This document shows, piece after piece, positions 36,103-50,340 of a stretch of 64,000 nucleotides of DNA (the first letter of the stretch is position 1; every line of letters starts with the position of its first letter). The notes under the pieces are model-generated. The model was given only the letters and a program-made list of their open reading frames with translations. It was not told the origin of the DNA and searched no databases. Source of the DNA: Athripsodes cinereus (Eukaryota > Arthropoda > Insecta > Trichoptera > Leptoceridae); contig OX388311.1 in NCBI GenBank assembly GCA_947579605.1, forward strand, positions 25,670,951 through 25,734,950, read 5' to 3'. A program made the position numbers and the translations under genes.

Positions 36103-39100
36103 AAGTGATGTGAGAAGAGAAAATTCTCCAGAGAAATTTCTCGAGAACGAGAAATTTCTCCTAGAATTTCTCCTCTGATGGAAGAGAAATTTCTCTCCAT
36201 AATTCTTCTTAGTGGTATTATTACCTTTCGCCCAGTATACTACGCAGTGCTACGCATTAAATAATCGCTGCGGAGAAGTTCATACTGGCTAATGTTCCTA
36301 CATTTATTTGTTGTCCACGGGGTCACTCGTAATAATAATTGGACGTTATGAATATCATATCCTTAACACGTGTTTCTCTAACCTTGTACGCCAAACGTAT
36401 GATTTTGTCGATGCGCCAAAAACGACGGTTGAAGAAAACGGTCGACACAACGAGAGGTCCTCGCGTCGCTTGCAAGCAAAATCAGTTACCCCCTAACCAT
36501 GGACTAGGCCGGACGTAGAGGTGGGCCGAGTCCCTTCCCGCCTTAGTCGCGAACAGCGATGTGCGTAACTCCGACACAATAATAATACTAACGATAATTA
36601 TTTAATAGTACTTAACTTCATAATGTGATAAACAAGTGTGTTGCCCTCTATTGTATGGAAAACTATTCTTATTGTGTGTCGTTAATAATGTACTTTAAAA
36701 ATCTGTGTTAGTTTTACGTGCGCGACCAATCTTACCGCCAATATCAAGGAACAATAATAATAATTAATAATTAATAGTAATTAATAAACAGAATAATGTT
36801 ATGGACAAGCTTATATTCTATTTGAGATATATATAGACTACGATTCTTGTGGTGATAATGATAATATTTGGAAGTTTTGAGTAAATAATATATGTCCGTT
36901 GGGGCGTGGTTTTGATGTGTTACCGCCAATCTACTTAACCGTGTGAAATCAGATAATCCATTGTTTCAGAACAACTATCCAATGTTAGGAATCATACAAA
37001 TCACTTAAACAGTTCTTTATGCTTGCTCAGTGATGTAAATTAAATTAAAACATGAATGTGTTCCGAAGTCTACAACGAATACCTCTTCAACGTGGGTAGT
37101 CCATATGTATTGCGTAGCGGTGATTTACCGATATAACTCGCATTACAATGTGAACTGGGTAATCCTCTAGTAACTTCTCCGGTCCATACCTTTGTCAAAA
37201 GAGTGATTAAATGACTAGCTGTGTATTTCTGAAAGGACTATTGAAATAGTGACGCCTTCTACCTTTTACACTGAGGATAGTATAAGAACGTATAAGATAT
37301 CCCATGTCTCTTGAGAAGTAGTGATCTCTTCCGTCTTGGGGACTGGATCTATCTGATTCTGACACCACCTACGCACCCCTGTACGTCTTTGGATTGACCA
37401 ACGACCGCCATAGATATATCAGAGTATGTTTCTTTCACGATCCTGCCTTCTACCGTCAATGTGTACAAAATACGTCATCAGTAACATACTCGACTTTGGT
37501 TATTCAACACCTGTTCGCCTGTCCATCTGTAAGTGACTATATTGCTATTGTATATTGTATGTAATGATATTTGTTCCGTAACAGAGTTCATATTATCATT
37601 GAACTGACCTATATATTATTTTCCGTTGTGTAATAATTTAAGATTTTGAGTTTGAATGAAGAATGAATGATTCCAATTAAATGTTTATAGATCATATGAT
37701 AAACCAGGTATTGATTTGTATTGATAATACCAAGGTTGGTTTATTTGATAATTACCAACGTATGTTATTATGTCTCCATACAAATTTACTTGAAAATAAC
37801 TGGCTTGTTATGTAATATATTTGCACAATAAATGTGAGTCACTTACCATACGATATCTTTCTGTTGAAACTCATTTTATATACCCACAAGTAGATTCAAT
37901 ACTTTTAATAATGCTAAAGTACATCTCTTCGCCTCCTTGTATATATTCTTCCCATAACCTAGTTATACTTGGAGTAGTTATGTCACAAAGGTTCGATTCC
38001 TTGATCAACCAATGGATGAAAGACCCTATTATTTTACTATGAAAGCAACAAAGAGTTAAAGGAATGGCTCCACTGATGGAAATAAAATATCCACTTTATA
38101 GGAAGAATATGATGTACTTATGATAATCTTTGTTCCACTTGACATAAATTTTGATTGTTTACTTGGAGATATATATCTATAATTATACCCAAGAAAAGAT
38201 ATAAGTAGAATCTTTGCAATAGGAAGTATGCTAACGGAAGAAACATTATTGCTTAATTTACCTATATGTATTCTATATTGATAAGATGACCATAAGAAAA
38301 TGACGAAACCAAAGGATAAGGAATTCTCTGAACTTTACGTAAGTATAAATATATAATTGAAATATGTACACTCACACACAATGCATTCCTCTTGTACAGA
38401 CCAAGTAGATTCATACCTAGACATGAACTTGAGCCAATATATTAATCTGTTTTACTTGCAAATATAATTGTAACTTTCTTTATGTAACTTTCTTTATATA
38501 CTTTCTCTTTAATATAATTTCTATTCTATGTGTCTTCTATGTGCTTTGTACATAGAAGGCTGGGGGTTACGAGCCAATGTATATACTTTTCTTATGTATA
38601 AATAGTGTACAATTAATGTAAATTCATTTCTTTAAATATTAGATAGATTTCATTTTCTTGATAATTTCTCTTTTGATAATTTTGTATAATGATATGATGC
38701 GATCGTCCTAGTGGGACGATATCGTGTTATTTTGTGAGCTCGTCCGTTGGATGTAGCAATGTGGGCGAACGAGGACGTATCGTGTCAGCAGCCAGCCAAC
38801 CTGATTGATCCAAAAATTTGTGGGGCTGATTAAGGCCCAAATCAGAGGTTATTAACACTTTTTTCCGTGTAATTATCTGCAATTTTTTTTGAAACTTAAA
38901 TATGGGCATGTGGGGTGTCAACCATCAAGATTTTTTATCAGTTGTTAGCACTTTTTTCTATATAGGTACTTAACATTTTTTTGTTTCCATAATTAATTGT
39001 AGCTATATTGGTGATAAATTGTCTCAACATTTGTACATTGTTATTGATTGATTGAATAAAGTGTTTATTATTATTATACTGTTAAATAAAAAATAAAAAA

Positions 39101-39181
39101 AATTCTCGGAAAATTCTCTACTTCGAGAAATTTACCGAGAAATTTCTCGAATAATTATTTCTTGAGAATTCCACAACACTA
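36103..39181. mobile_element. Non-autonomous hAT-like element (3.1 kb) with GAGAAATTTCTC subterminal clusters
   Basis: The ends AAGTGATGTG and the complement of CACAACACTA (TAGTGTTGTG) agree at eight of ten positions. GATAAAAT flanks both sides (36095-36102 and 39182-39189), giving an 8-bp duplication. Clusters of the palindrome gagaaatttctc and its variants lie just inside both ends (36115-36200 and 39100-39170), as expected for transposase-binding subterminal repeats. The interior has only short frames (36308-36496, 37821-38042), with no transposase recognised. The interior also has GC-richer blocks (36400-36560 and 38690-38830) that may be nested insertions. Confidence 0.65.
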
Positions 39182-39189
39182 GATAAAAT
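39182..39189. repeat. Target-site duplication, right copy (8 bp)
   Basis: GATAAAAT, identical to 36095-36102. Confidence 0.6.
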
Positions 39190-41297
39190 ACAGAAGAAAG
39201 CTCAAAAAAGAAAGTTGTGGAAATGTTACTCATGTTATTAACATTGATGATTCCCTTTCGTAGGGTTCTGTTTTTATTTTTAAGATTTCCAATAGCTTTA
39301 AAGAGAATATTTCAAAATAAAACTATTTTTTTTTGATAAAATGATACCAAAAAACTGTTGAATTTTCATGGATAAGGGTAACTCTATAAAACCGCTCTGA
39401 CAGGAAGGCACTTAAGTGTTCATTGCTTCCTGAGATCGCAAGGAGAGAGATCAAGGAATGAAAGCAAAGGTACCTAATACATGAAACTCATTCATCATAA
39501 AGCTCCTCAAAGGAACACAGATAAGAAACCAATATATTTTACGAATTACAACAATTAAGTAAAAACCAAATGTACTTTCTCCTCCACTAATACTCGTATG
39601 TGCAAAGTCAACTACGAATAAAATGTTGTTTTTTTTTTTTCAAATTGTTAGAAGAAAATAATCTTTGTGTTATTTTCAACTTTTACAAAAAAAATAGATA
39701 GATAAGAAAAAAGAGAACCTACCGTCACAATATTTAAGCATTGTTATAATATTTTATTTCTCAAACTTATATTTTCCAGTTTTGTTATCTTTTCCAAATA
39801 AAAATCTCTGAAAGCAGGTAGGTATATATTATAATATTTGGAACTGCCACGAGGTGAGATTTGTATGTACACAAGCATTCAGCGAATACAAAGATTGATG
39901 GATGTTTTATTATTACCATCATCACATCACGTCATTGTGATTCTGTAGACTGTTAAATTTCTAAAGACCAGTATAACGTTTTTATAATATCACGGCACTT
40001 TTGTCAAACGATATAAACATCACAAAGAATCGATGTATACAAAAATGGTAGCGGTATTTAAATGTCAACATAAAAGACACAAAAGGGAATTATTACTTTT
40101 ATTATCTAAAATGATTGAAAAATATAACAGATGTACCTACCTTTGGAATACAATAAATATGTATTGATTCACAAATCTCTTGAGAGGGCTCTACACCCCT
40201 TCTTTGTGATTTCATGCAAACGAATTAGCAAAATTACAACCATTTTATTTTTTAAATATTATAAATTCTGGATCACATGTATGTTATTTTTTATATTAAT
40301 ATAATATTTTGAACATTTATAAATGCGATTTTATCATTTTAGTTTTATTTTGCTGCAAGGAATATAGTGAAAATAATTTTTGAAGATTACCGTCGCAATG
40401 ATGATACGTTGAGTGGTGCTATTTTAAATAAATTATCCTTAATAATACAAGAGTGTTAATAAAATTTTAAAACCAAGATTAATCTTAAAATATCATGAAT
40501 TTTATAATACATCTTGAGTTATTTATTTACAACCCTTGGATTTTCTTAATTATTATGACAAACTGCATACACATCAAAAATAAATTTCATTATAAAAAAA
40601 ATCATAGAAAATGTTTATAATTCAACCATTTGTTTTATTTATATAATAATATGGTATGTTGTTTACCGTGCATACTACATATATAACGTTATTATGTGCA
40701 ATAATCAAGAATATAGCGAGTTTCACAAATTTTAAGATTCAGAAGGCCCACGGCGTGCCTAGTAGCCGGATGTGAGATCCTACTCGCTCTGTTTTTGAAT
40801 TAGGAAATAAATAAATTCAGTTTATAGAATAAATACAAATTAAATTTTATTTATATGTGATAACATACTATTTTTTTTTACCCATGAATATTTTTGCATA
40901 TAAAGTTTTGGCTTACATTTATAAATAAAGTTATTTCATTAATTATTTGAATAATTTTCTCTGCGCCTATTAAAAATTGTTGCCTGAAACCACTAGAGCT
41001 AAATCTAATTTGTACCTTAGGTAAGAACGGCTGTTAACAATTATTTTCAACATATATCATACACATCTACATTCCATCCAACACTTCCAATGGATAGTAA
41101 GAAGAAAAAATCAAACATAATTTATTCCTGTCCTTGCACGATTCGTACGATACCTCATGCATGCTTTTCTATTCATTTAAGTAAGCAAAGAGTCATCCTT
41201 GAGGATCTAATAAACCCATCTGGTTATTTGATACTCGAGCGGACAAGTCTCTGAATGCTCTTTCTCTTTGCCTTTGTTTTTTATTTCATTATTTTTT

Positions 41298-41436
41298 CTC
41301 GATGTAGTTTAAAACATCTACATTTTCGAACTAAGCATCTACATAATACGAGTACTATAACTCGATGTAGTTTAAAACATCTACATTTTCGAACAAAGCA
41401 TCTACATAATACTAAATCTCGATGTAGTTTAAAACA
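41298..41436. repeat. Tandem repeat, about 60-bp unit, 2.3 copies
   Basis: Units start ctcgatgtagtttaaaac at 41298, 41361 and 41418. Unit one is 63 bp, unit two 57 bp and unit three partial. Within a unit, catctacat occurs twice. The frame at 41255-41446 reads through the repeat and is not a gene. Confidence 0.9.
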
Positions 41437-43926
41437 TCACAAATAAATTACCTCACTATTTACTTAAATAATAATAAAGTACACTTGGAACTTCTGTTCT
41501 CCGTTCATATGCAGATAAGTTTGGATACCACAAAGATTAGAACAGTATTATCGATAATGAGGTTGTCAATTTTCATTATTTGACAGGTTCACTAGATTCT
41601 CCCGTGTAGATTCTATTATACAATCTACCTAGTGTGTTAAATAGATGTTCCATCTAAGTCCTTATACTCCCACAACACAGTGTTCGGCAGCGGAATGTGG
41701 TATGAAGATTCTCCTGGAATATTGATAAGGGACAGGTATTGATGTCGCCTCCTGAATATTATGATGGCAGTACTAATACGTGAACAGGCAACAAAATGAA
41801 CCCCTTTCTATCCAACTTTTGCCTCAATTTCAAACATCTATCGTAAAGTTTTTTTTTATTATAAACCCAAAATGATTCAGATATAAGAGATTACTCTCAT
41901 CTTAACAGACAAAATATTTAAACAATTATTAAATACACACAACATTTTAATAAAATTGTAAAGTTTAAAACATTACAGTAAATTTTTGACTGAATTTCTT
42001 GATGAAATAATGAATAATTTCTTTGTTCTATTCACTTGTACAATTTTCGATAATACCAATCTATTAATTCAACTTACAATTTAGTCCGAAACCCTATATA
42101 TTTATAATATCATTATTATTATTATTGTGTTTAACTTAATTACACTTTTCGTTATACAATATTCGCAGATTTTACTGTAAACATTATGTAACTATATATT
42201 TGGAAGCTCGACTGGATTATATTAATTATGTAAGAGTATCAAAAAAATTGCCTCGTGCTAACAGAAGGTAAATTGAAAAACCATTTTGAATACGAATTAA
42301 CCTCGATAAAATGAGCTGATAAATAGAAAAATGATTTTTTTTCACCAAAAAAGAATTTATATAATTTTTAGAATACTTAATTTATAACAAAGTACTATTA
42401 AATATGCGCGTTATTTTACATTTTTTTTTTAATTCCAACAAGTTTTTACACCAAAAAAACTAATGATTTTTGTATAAAAAACCTAAGTGCGAAATGAAGT
42501 GAATATTACACAATAAGTATTCATTATCTTTGCGTTAATTTATAGTGGAGATTTTGGAGTTTTATTATTGTTCCACAATCTTTTCACGGCAGGAAATTTT
42601 ACCAGCTAAAATTCAGTAAATTATATTATGAAAAAGAGGAAGATAAACCCTTCTCCTGTCATACAGACTACATATTGCAAGTATTTCCGTACGGAAAATG
42701 TTACTCTGTACCTTATTTATGTTGTAAACACAATGAACACTAAGGTATGCAGTACATACTCAACATATTCGGTGGACAGTAGTAATTCGATAGCAAAATA
42801 AAACTACTTTAGCAATATTATCTTAAATACCTTAACGAAAATGTCTGAAAATAAAATTCTTGTGTATTTTCTCATAATAAGATCGTATAAGCTAACTATT
42901 CGATATTTACTATCCACTAAATTGGATTAAGATTCGGAGGAATCTACAAAATATGTGTTAATAAGATAGTTTTCACATGTGGCATGCAGTAAAGCTGATA
43001 AAATTGTCTTATACGCTGAAATATATAGTTGTTTCATTCCTTCGTTCTTATTGGATGACTTCAAAGGATAACCAACTTCTTTTAAAAATTCCAAACATTT
43101 ATATTTGTCTTTATTGCTAATCGATAGCTTTTATAGATGTTTAATGTAAATATTGAGATTTTATTTAATGTAATTAAGATATTACATAGAAAGTACATGC
43201 TCACGCCTAATTGGTGGGTTGGCCTGATCTGATCAACATTATTCTCTCCCTTTTTATTTTTTATATATTTTTTGTCAACCTACTGTGTGTGTCTGTATGT
43301 AATAAATACATACATATTCAGCAAATGAGTAATCAAAACATTCAAGTGAAAAATCAAAATAAACACCACTTAGACTCTTTCCGGTGCCAAAAGCTTATCC
43401 ACAAGACCACGAAACATCCCTCTTTATGAACATTTGAATTTTACTAGTTTAGGATCTTAAAATAAGTAGGTGCATATAAAATAATCAGGATGGGATTTGT
43501 AAAAGAAAATACAATTAAGAAAAATAACTATGAAGAGTTCTAGTCACGAAAATACAAGTAACATCAAAACATGACGACTTTAAAAGTTAGTATTATTTAA
43601 CTCTGTCCGGGTGAAATATGTATGTAGACTGAAATACCTTTTATGATTAAAACAAAGTTAACAAAAAGTAAAATTATTTAGGCGTTTGAGTGCCAACTGA
43701 GGACTTAAGTATGAAATAAAGAAAATAAGGTCTGAATATCAAAAAGGACTAATAGAAATGTATGAAACAAATGGTCCCTGAATACGTGTTTTGAATAAAT
43801 ACAAAAACGTTTTAGGAAACGGGGGAAATTTGGACAGGAATCAAGAATAGTTTGCGGAAGACGAATTCTGTCGCAACGTAACAAGAAAATCAAAAATATT
43901 ACATAATTCTAAGGTTGTATCGAATA

Positions 43927-43946
43927 TAATAATAATAATAATAATA
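43927..43946. repeat. (AAT)n microsatellite
   Basis: About six aat units in a row. Confidence 0.85.
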
Positions 43947-44822
43947 TGATTTATTGATAAAAATGTGTGTCATTTACATGACTAAAATAAGAAAATAACA
44001 AAACGAAACGTTTTCTGAAGCTATAACGTGTTTGTGCATGGCAATATTTTTCTTGATAAACGACACTGCTATACAAAGAATCAAAAAATAAAACTACGAA
44101 ATAAAATACATTATTCACTTGCAAAATTCGCTTATACGCGTGTTCTGTTTTCTATCTGAAGTTTCTCATTAACAACAGATCATTTTACTTAAATTAAACA
44201 TTGTTAAACATTACTTTTCATATCTATCCAATACACGTTTTAATATCTCGAAAATTATGTTTCCCTCTGATGTTTTTCCATGTAATATAAATAGAACCAC
44301 GAAAGGTTTCCGGATTTCATAAATTGCTTGAAAATTGAACGAACACTGAAAGAAATTGTAAAAAAAAACGATTCTTCCTTTATAAACGACCATTACCTAC
44401 AAGAGTTTACAAATCTGCAATGAAGAGAATAAAAAATATAAATTCACACCGCAGTACCCAAGTTACAAGGTACATTTTATGGCGAGATAAACAATTCATC
44501 CCAAAAAGACGAAACACCAGGAGGATGTCGGGACATTTTTTTCATCACCCATAGTACAAAGATAAACAACATTCCGGCGGTCGACTGTGGGTTTATTGAA
44601 ATTTATTTCCAGTATAAAAGTACAAATGTGGCTTTGGGAGGAGTAGCAATATGTATCTTTGCCCAAAATAAATTATATTCGGATTTCAACATACTTATAA
44701 AGAAGTAAAACAAATACTGGTTCTGTAAAAAAAACGAAATCACATTTTTGTTCACAGCGTTACTGAAGAATCGTATTTATTTCAAATTTCTTAAATTTGT
44801 TAATGTAAAAAATAACGAATTA

Positions 44823-45405
44823 AATTCTGTACCTTAGAGGATAAACCACGGGAGTCCACTTTTTACCACTTTTGAGTTAACAATGCAAATATATTGGTGA
44901 CAAAACGTTATGTTTGTGGGTAAAATACTGTAGTCCAAAGTTGTTGGATTATATGATTTTTCATTTGTAATAAATATATGAAGTCCATTTAATGTTAATG
45001 GAAAATCAACGGAAGTCCCACATACGTTATAATATTCCATCAGGGAGAAAAAATCATAGAAAATTTTGTTAGTGCCAAAATCACGGGAGTCCAACATGCG
45101 TTGTTTATACTAACTATTTAAAACAATTACCTACTTCAAGTCGGTGCCACAAATGTATGTGCAGATATCGTTAGAGGATAAAACACGGAAGTCCATTTTA
45201 TCTATAATTATCAATAAAATAATTATTTTTATTACCAAATATTAAAATATAGCTTATCAAATGAAGATATTTTTTTTACAGACTGAAATTATTCCAAATA
45301 TTTTGAAAGTTATGATGTTTTGAAACTTGAAAATTCACATAATTGCCTCTCCTGCACTTTTATTGTAATGTGACTCCCGTGGTTTATCCTTTAAGGTACA
45401 GAATT
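44823..45405. mobile_element. MITE-like element with 34-bp TIRs and internal TIR-derived repeats
   Basis: The arms at 44823-44856 and 45372-45405 are complementary at 33 of 34 positions (start AATTCTGTACCTTA). Inside, the word ACGGRAGTCC recurs in direct orientation at 44848, 45009, 45083 and 45185. The 45170-45195 copy extends to the gaggataaaacacgg part of the arm. The 87-codon minus frame at 44834-45097 crosses these repeats and is not a gene. Family unknown; the flanks share ataacg, so the arms may be slightly longer. Confidence 0.8.
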
Positions 45406-48400
45406 ACGTTATCACTTTTTAAGGAAGACGGTAGGTATTTGTTAAAAGTTCACGTAAAAAAAAAATTTAGAACGAATTTTAAGAAAGGAGTTGATTTAGA
45501 TAAACTAACTTAAATACAGATAGCCGTGACATTATATTTTAAACATAATGAAAATCACAAACTGTACTTTTTTCGTGGAGGATGATTAACCCACGCAACA
45601 TTATTTAGTGGCTTAAAAAGCAATTAAAGAATAGCAACGCTTTTTCATCGAGAATTTATATTCGTGTTGTTGGCAAATTATTAAAATTTAAAAATGTCTC
45701 GTAAAACATTGACTGTAAATTATGTTTCATTTAATTTAATAATATTATCTTCTCGAGAAGCTTACGCATTTTGAAATTGCTTTTGAGAAGAGTAGTACAA
45801 ATTTTTTGCTAATTTTTTCTTTGTCTCATATTTCATCACGTAAATATAATATAAATAAACGGTTGATATTATTTACTCTGTTTATTAAACGTAGCCTTAT
45901 TTACTTTTTATACTATGAACAACCTTTTAAAGTATTATTCTTTTGTTTATCCACCTGGTGTAAAGGGTGAATAATTTATGCTGAAATTTGATGACAAAAT
46001 TTTTTTTTGGCAAGAAATAATTTATTTAAATTGTTTAACTAAATTTCATAAAGTTAATTTCTTATTAATCTAATCCATAGATAATAAAACATGTTTTTAA
46101 CCAATGCATCTTGTCTTCATGTTTTTGAAAGAATTTATACGATTTAATAACAAATCCCGATAAAAAAAACATATACTATATCTATAGTACAGATACATTT
46201 ATAAGTTAATGTCTTTGAAAGAGTTTAAACATGATAGACTTCTATTGATATTTGAGATGTGGACAAACTGTAATAGCTTTATTGGGAAATGCATGACTAA
46301 GAGTTACGTCATTAAAACCGTAAAGTTTGAAAGAAAGATATCTTTTAATTTTTACCGATCTTTGTGTAACGGGTAATAATTGACCAATTTTAGAAAACAA
46401 TTAGAACGTATTTTTATAAAATCACTTAATAGTTTTTTCAAGTATTACAAATTCAAATTGAAAGTTTTATTATTTAGAACCATAATTTCTATAAGATGAA
46501 AATTCTTTTATCAATCGCAACTTTAATAAAAGCGATCGGTATTTTTAATCTCTTGAAAGCTACCGAAAAAGGAAAGTAATGGATATCAAGCAGGGAAACT
46601 TATAATTAATTCCACGTGCAAGGATTAAAAAGCTTTATCGTTACCTGAACGACGAGGTATGGAAAAAATCAGAACTTTTAGTCCATATACTTTACATCAT
46701 AATAATTTATATTGACTGACACTAAGTGGAAAAGATATCGTGTGTAATTCATATCAAATTATTTTTTATCCTACGAATTCACATAATATTCCTATAACTT
46801 GCAAAGTTGAGCTGAGAATTCAAAACTTCCTAATTGGCCTCCTTGTTATATATTACCTAAAGATAAATTGTATGAAAATTTATAATAACGTACAAAGAGT
46901 GGTTACTTATTAGGCACCCAACTATCTCTTGTTGAAAATAACAATAATATTATATATGTATGTAATATATTAAAAAAACGTTTTTAAGAAATATTTAGTC
47001 TAAATGTACTATTTTTCGTATAGAATTACAATTAAATAAATAAAATACGATCTAAGATGTTACCTATTGGATAACATAATTCATTTTCTTTGTTTCTTTT
47101 ATGTTTTATGTTAATTAATATTCCTCCGCATCAAGAGTAATACGCATTAACAATGAAATACTTCTTTCAATGTAAAAAAGCGTTTTTTTTTAATACGTAC
47201 ACCATTAATATTTATTAGGGAAATAATGCGTCATGTAGTGCTCTGATTCATTAATATTTCGTCGCTATGAGAAAAACACATTTTCTTATTTATCACCAAA
47301 CGAAGTAGCTCACCCATATCAAAGTCTCTCGAAATAAGAAGTGAAATGTTACATTGGAAATTATTTCGGAAACACTATCATCTTTTACTTCTAAGGAACA
47401 TATACAATATAAAACTGGGAAAATCACACCTGAAAACTCGCGTATATTTGAGTACCTATAGCAAAATGTGAAATTTAATATTATATTTAATTTTCTGAGA
47501 AACATGAACATGTAGGACTTCTTGGTAGTTGATTTTAATTTAATGTGTTTAAATGTGAAGTCATCTTCGCAGTTTATTTGGTTTGAAGATAACAATTTCA
47601 CAAACTTATATTTTTATTATTATTATTATCATTCAAATCAAAGCACCCATGTGAACCTTCGCTAAAAGAAATCGTTTGAATTATTCACAAAAAATTACTC
47701 CCGACGGTATTTTAAGAGAATATTTATCTTTCATTTACGCAAAATAAAATGGAAGAGAAACGTGTGCTTATTTACAAGAAGCGTGTATCGTCGATAAAAC
47801 TTTGATACATGATCTATCAGTTTCCCCGGAGAATAATCACGAACATTAAATCAAGTAGTTCTTGAGAAACGGTGAAAAATATTTATAAAACACGAGCAAC
47901 TTGTAACTATTTTACAAGTAAAAGGTAAATACACCATCAACATTTTGTCCAGAAAATAAATCAAAGGTATCTGAAAAATTAGAAGTTCGGATAAATATAT
48001 TATATTGATTTTTTGAATGCCACGATTAGAATTAAAAAAAAAATATTGAACCTAAATCAATGTTACATCATAATGTATAAATTCACAGCAATATTTGTTG
48101 TAAGTAAAAAGCTCTATAATAATTACGCGCTCGTCCGAGGTTTCGAGAAACAATACGAACTGAAATATACGAATATACAAAGCACTGAATAATAATGGTA
48201 TGTAACCGCATACTTTGTGAGCCCTTACACAAAGAACTTCACAAAATTACACCCATATAATATGTACACATGTAGTAAGTACCTACTAGAAATTACGACA
48301 TTACAATACATACATGCAAATCGAAGCAATATAAAAGAGATATATAGTAATAATACACACACACAATACGATTACAAAATATATTCTCTTTGGTAAACAT

Positions 48401-48454
48401 TCATAAGTAGCGAACATGCAAAGCAATAGAACAAAATGTAATGAAAAAAAGACA

Positions 48455-48492
48455 CATGACATGACATGACAAACAAACAAACAAACAAACAA
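48455..48492. repeat. Compound microsatellite (ACATG)n then (CAAA)n
   Basis: Three to four acatg units are followed by about six caaa units. Confidence 0.9.
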
Positions 48493-50274
48493 CAAGCAAG
48501 GCTAGAAGCCCAAGGGATAGCAAGAATTTTTGATACTTGGAGGTTGACAGATCGCGGTGTAGAATCACTCACGAACTATTTATATAAATATTCTTTACTT
48601 GTCATCTTTACCATTATTAGTAGTTGTATATAAGTAAGATATTTCTTTAGTAATGTGCAGTTTATTCATTATTTTTCACATTTTAGTATTTAGCATAATA
48701 ATAATTAAATAATTTTTAATGTGATAATTTTGTGTTGCTTTTTATATTAATATTAGATGTTATAATTATTATAGTAATGGTTGTAAATAAATAATAATTT
48801 TAAATAATAAACAAATACATCATTCATAATAACAGTTTGTTTATTCTGGATACCCTGGGTAGTCACCACAATCCTGTAAACATTTTATATTTAAATATTT
48901 ATCATATGTACATTATGCATTTAGTAATACTCTGTTTATACTTTAATATTAGTTAAATTATTCATTCATTCATATTAGAGTAACTCTTTTGGTTATCTTA
49001 AAAAAGAATTTTTATTTATATAGTTAGAGTTTATCGGTATCGTATTTTTTTTTATGTAGAATTAAGTTTATATGAACACAGCGCATAATTTTATTTACCT
49101 TTTTAAGACGTCCAAAAGAGGAACTATGTATAAAACATGATTATTTTAAGACTTAAGTAATTTAATTCTTTGCTAGGTCATATTACATTAATTTTGAAAA
49201 AAATAAATTTTAATTCAATGTTTTTTTTTTTTAAATTATTTTAAAGTATAAAACAATCAATTTGTTTATTTTACCTTGTGAAGCCTTTGTTTGTTATCTG
49301 TTAAGGATTTTCATTGTTTGAAAAATATTTTTGTAAAGTAAATCTTAACAAAGTGATTGTTTTATAATAATTTATTTGTGTTAATTCTCTCGTATCAACG
49401 AATCCTTTGTAAGGACAATATTTGATCATTATATAAATGCTCAAATGTAATCCACAAACAGATTCATTGGTTGAATTGGATTTTATTTCACGAAATCTCT
49501 CCAATATAAAATTAAGTGTGGACAGAGCTGAAGAAAGAAAGAATAATATAATAAATGTAGATCCTACAGTTTAAGCGGGAGTAATTCTATAGTCTTCATA
49601 AATGACATCATCCTGGATAAAACAAGAAAATAATCTATGGTAAATGCTATTAAGTAAAAACAAATCTTTAATGCTTTGAAATCAGTGAAGCCATGATGCA
49701 TAATAAATAAGGAAACATAACTAAATTATTTTCATTTCAGAATTTCCAAAAGGAACCAAAGTAAGAATAAGCAATAATGAATTTATTTTTTTATTTAATG
49801 TCACTCCAGCCAGTTTCAATTAAGAATTTAATTACTATCACCTAATAGAATATCACTCTATCTTTTTTACGAGAAATCCGATTACATATTATATAATTAT
49901 ATTTATGAATACCTTAAAGGTATACATATAAGAAATATGTTTTATTTAAATGAAAATTTTATAGCATTCCCATAATCACAATGATATTTTAGATTTATTT
50001 AGTCAGATAGACAATATGGTTTGTTATTTGATAGCAGTAAAAATAATAAATTCAGTAATAATAACATAATATTTTAGAAGCCAATTTGTGGAGTTCGCAA
50101 AGACGATACCACTTTGAAATTATTAACAATATAGACATGCATTTATGATGTCTTTACTATTGTACGATTATAATATTATATTTGAAGACTAAATGAGACA
50201 CGATTATTCAACAAGATAAGACATTGCCTTTGAGCAGATCATGGAAGTTTTCAATTAATGACACACACGAGAGC

Positions 50275-50340
50275 AAACTGACTAAATTAATATGTAAACT
50301 GACTAAATTAATATGTAAACTGACTAAATTAATATGTAAA
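50275..50340. repeat. 21-bp tandem repeat, three copies
   Basis: The unit aaactgactaaattaatatg plus t is repeated three times with no differences, about 0.76 kb downstream (in transcription) of the 3' copy of exon 8. Confidence 0.95.

Noticed and set aside
48301..48572. Minus-strand Cys/Leu/Phe-rich frames resembling a membrane protein
   Set aside because: The hydrophobic run comes from the acatg and caaa microsatellites, and two overlapping frames are open.
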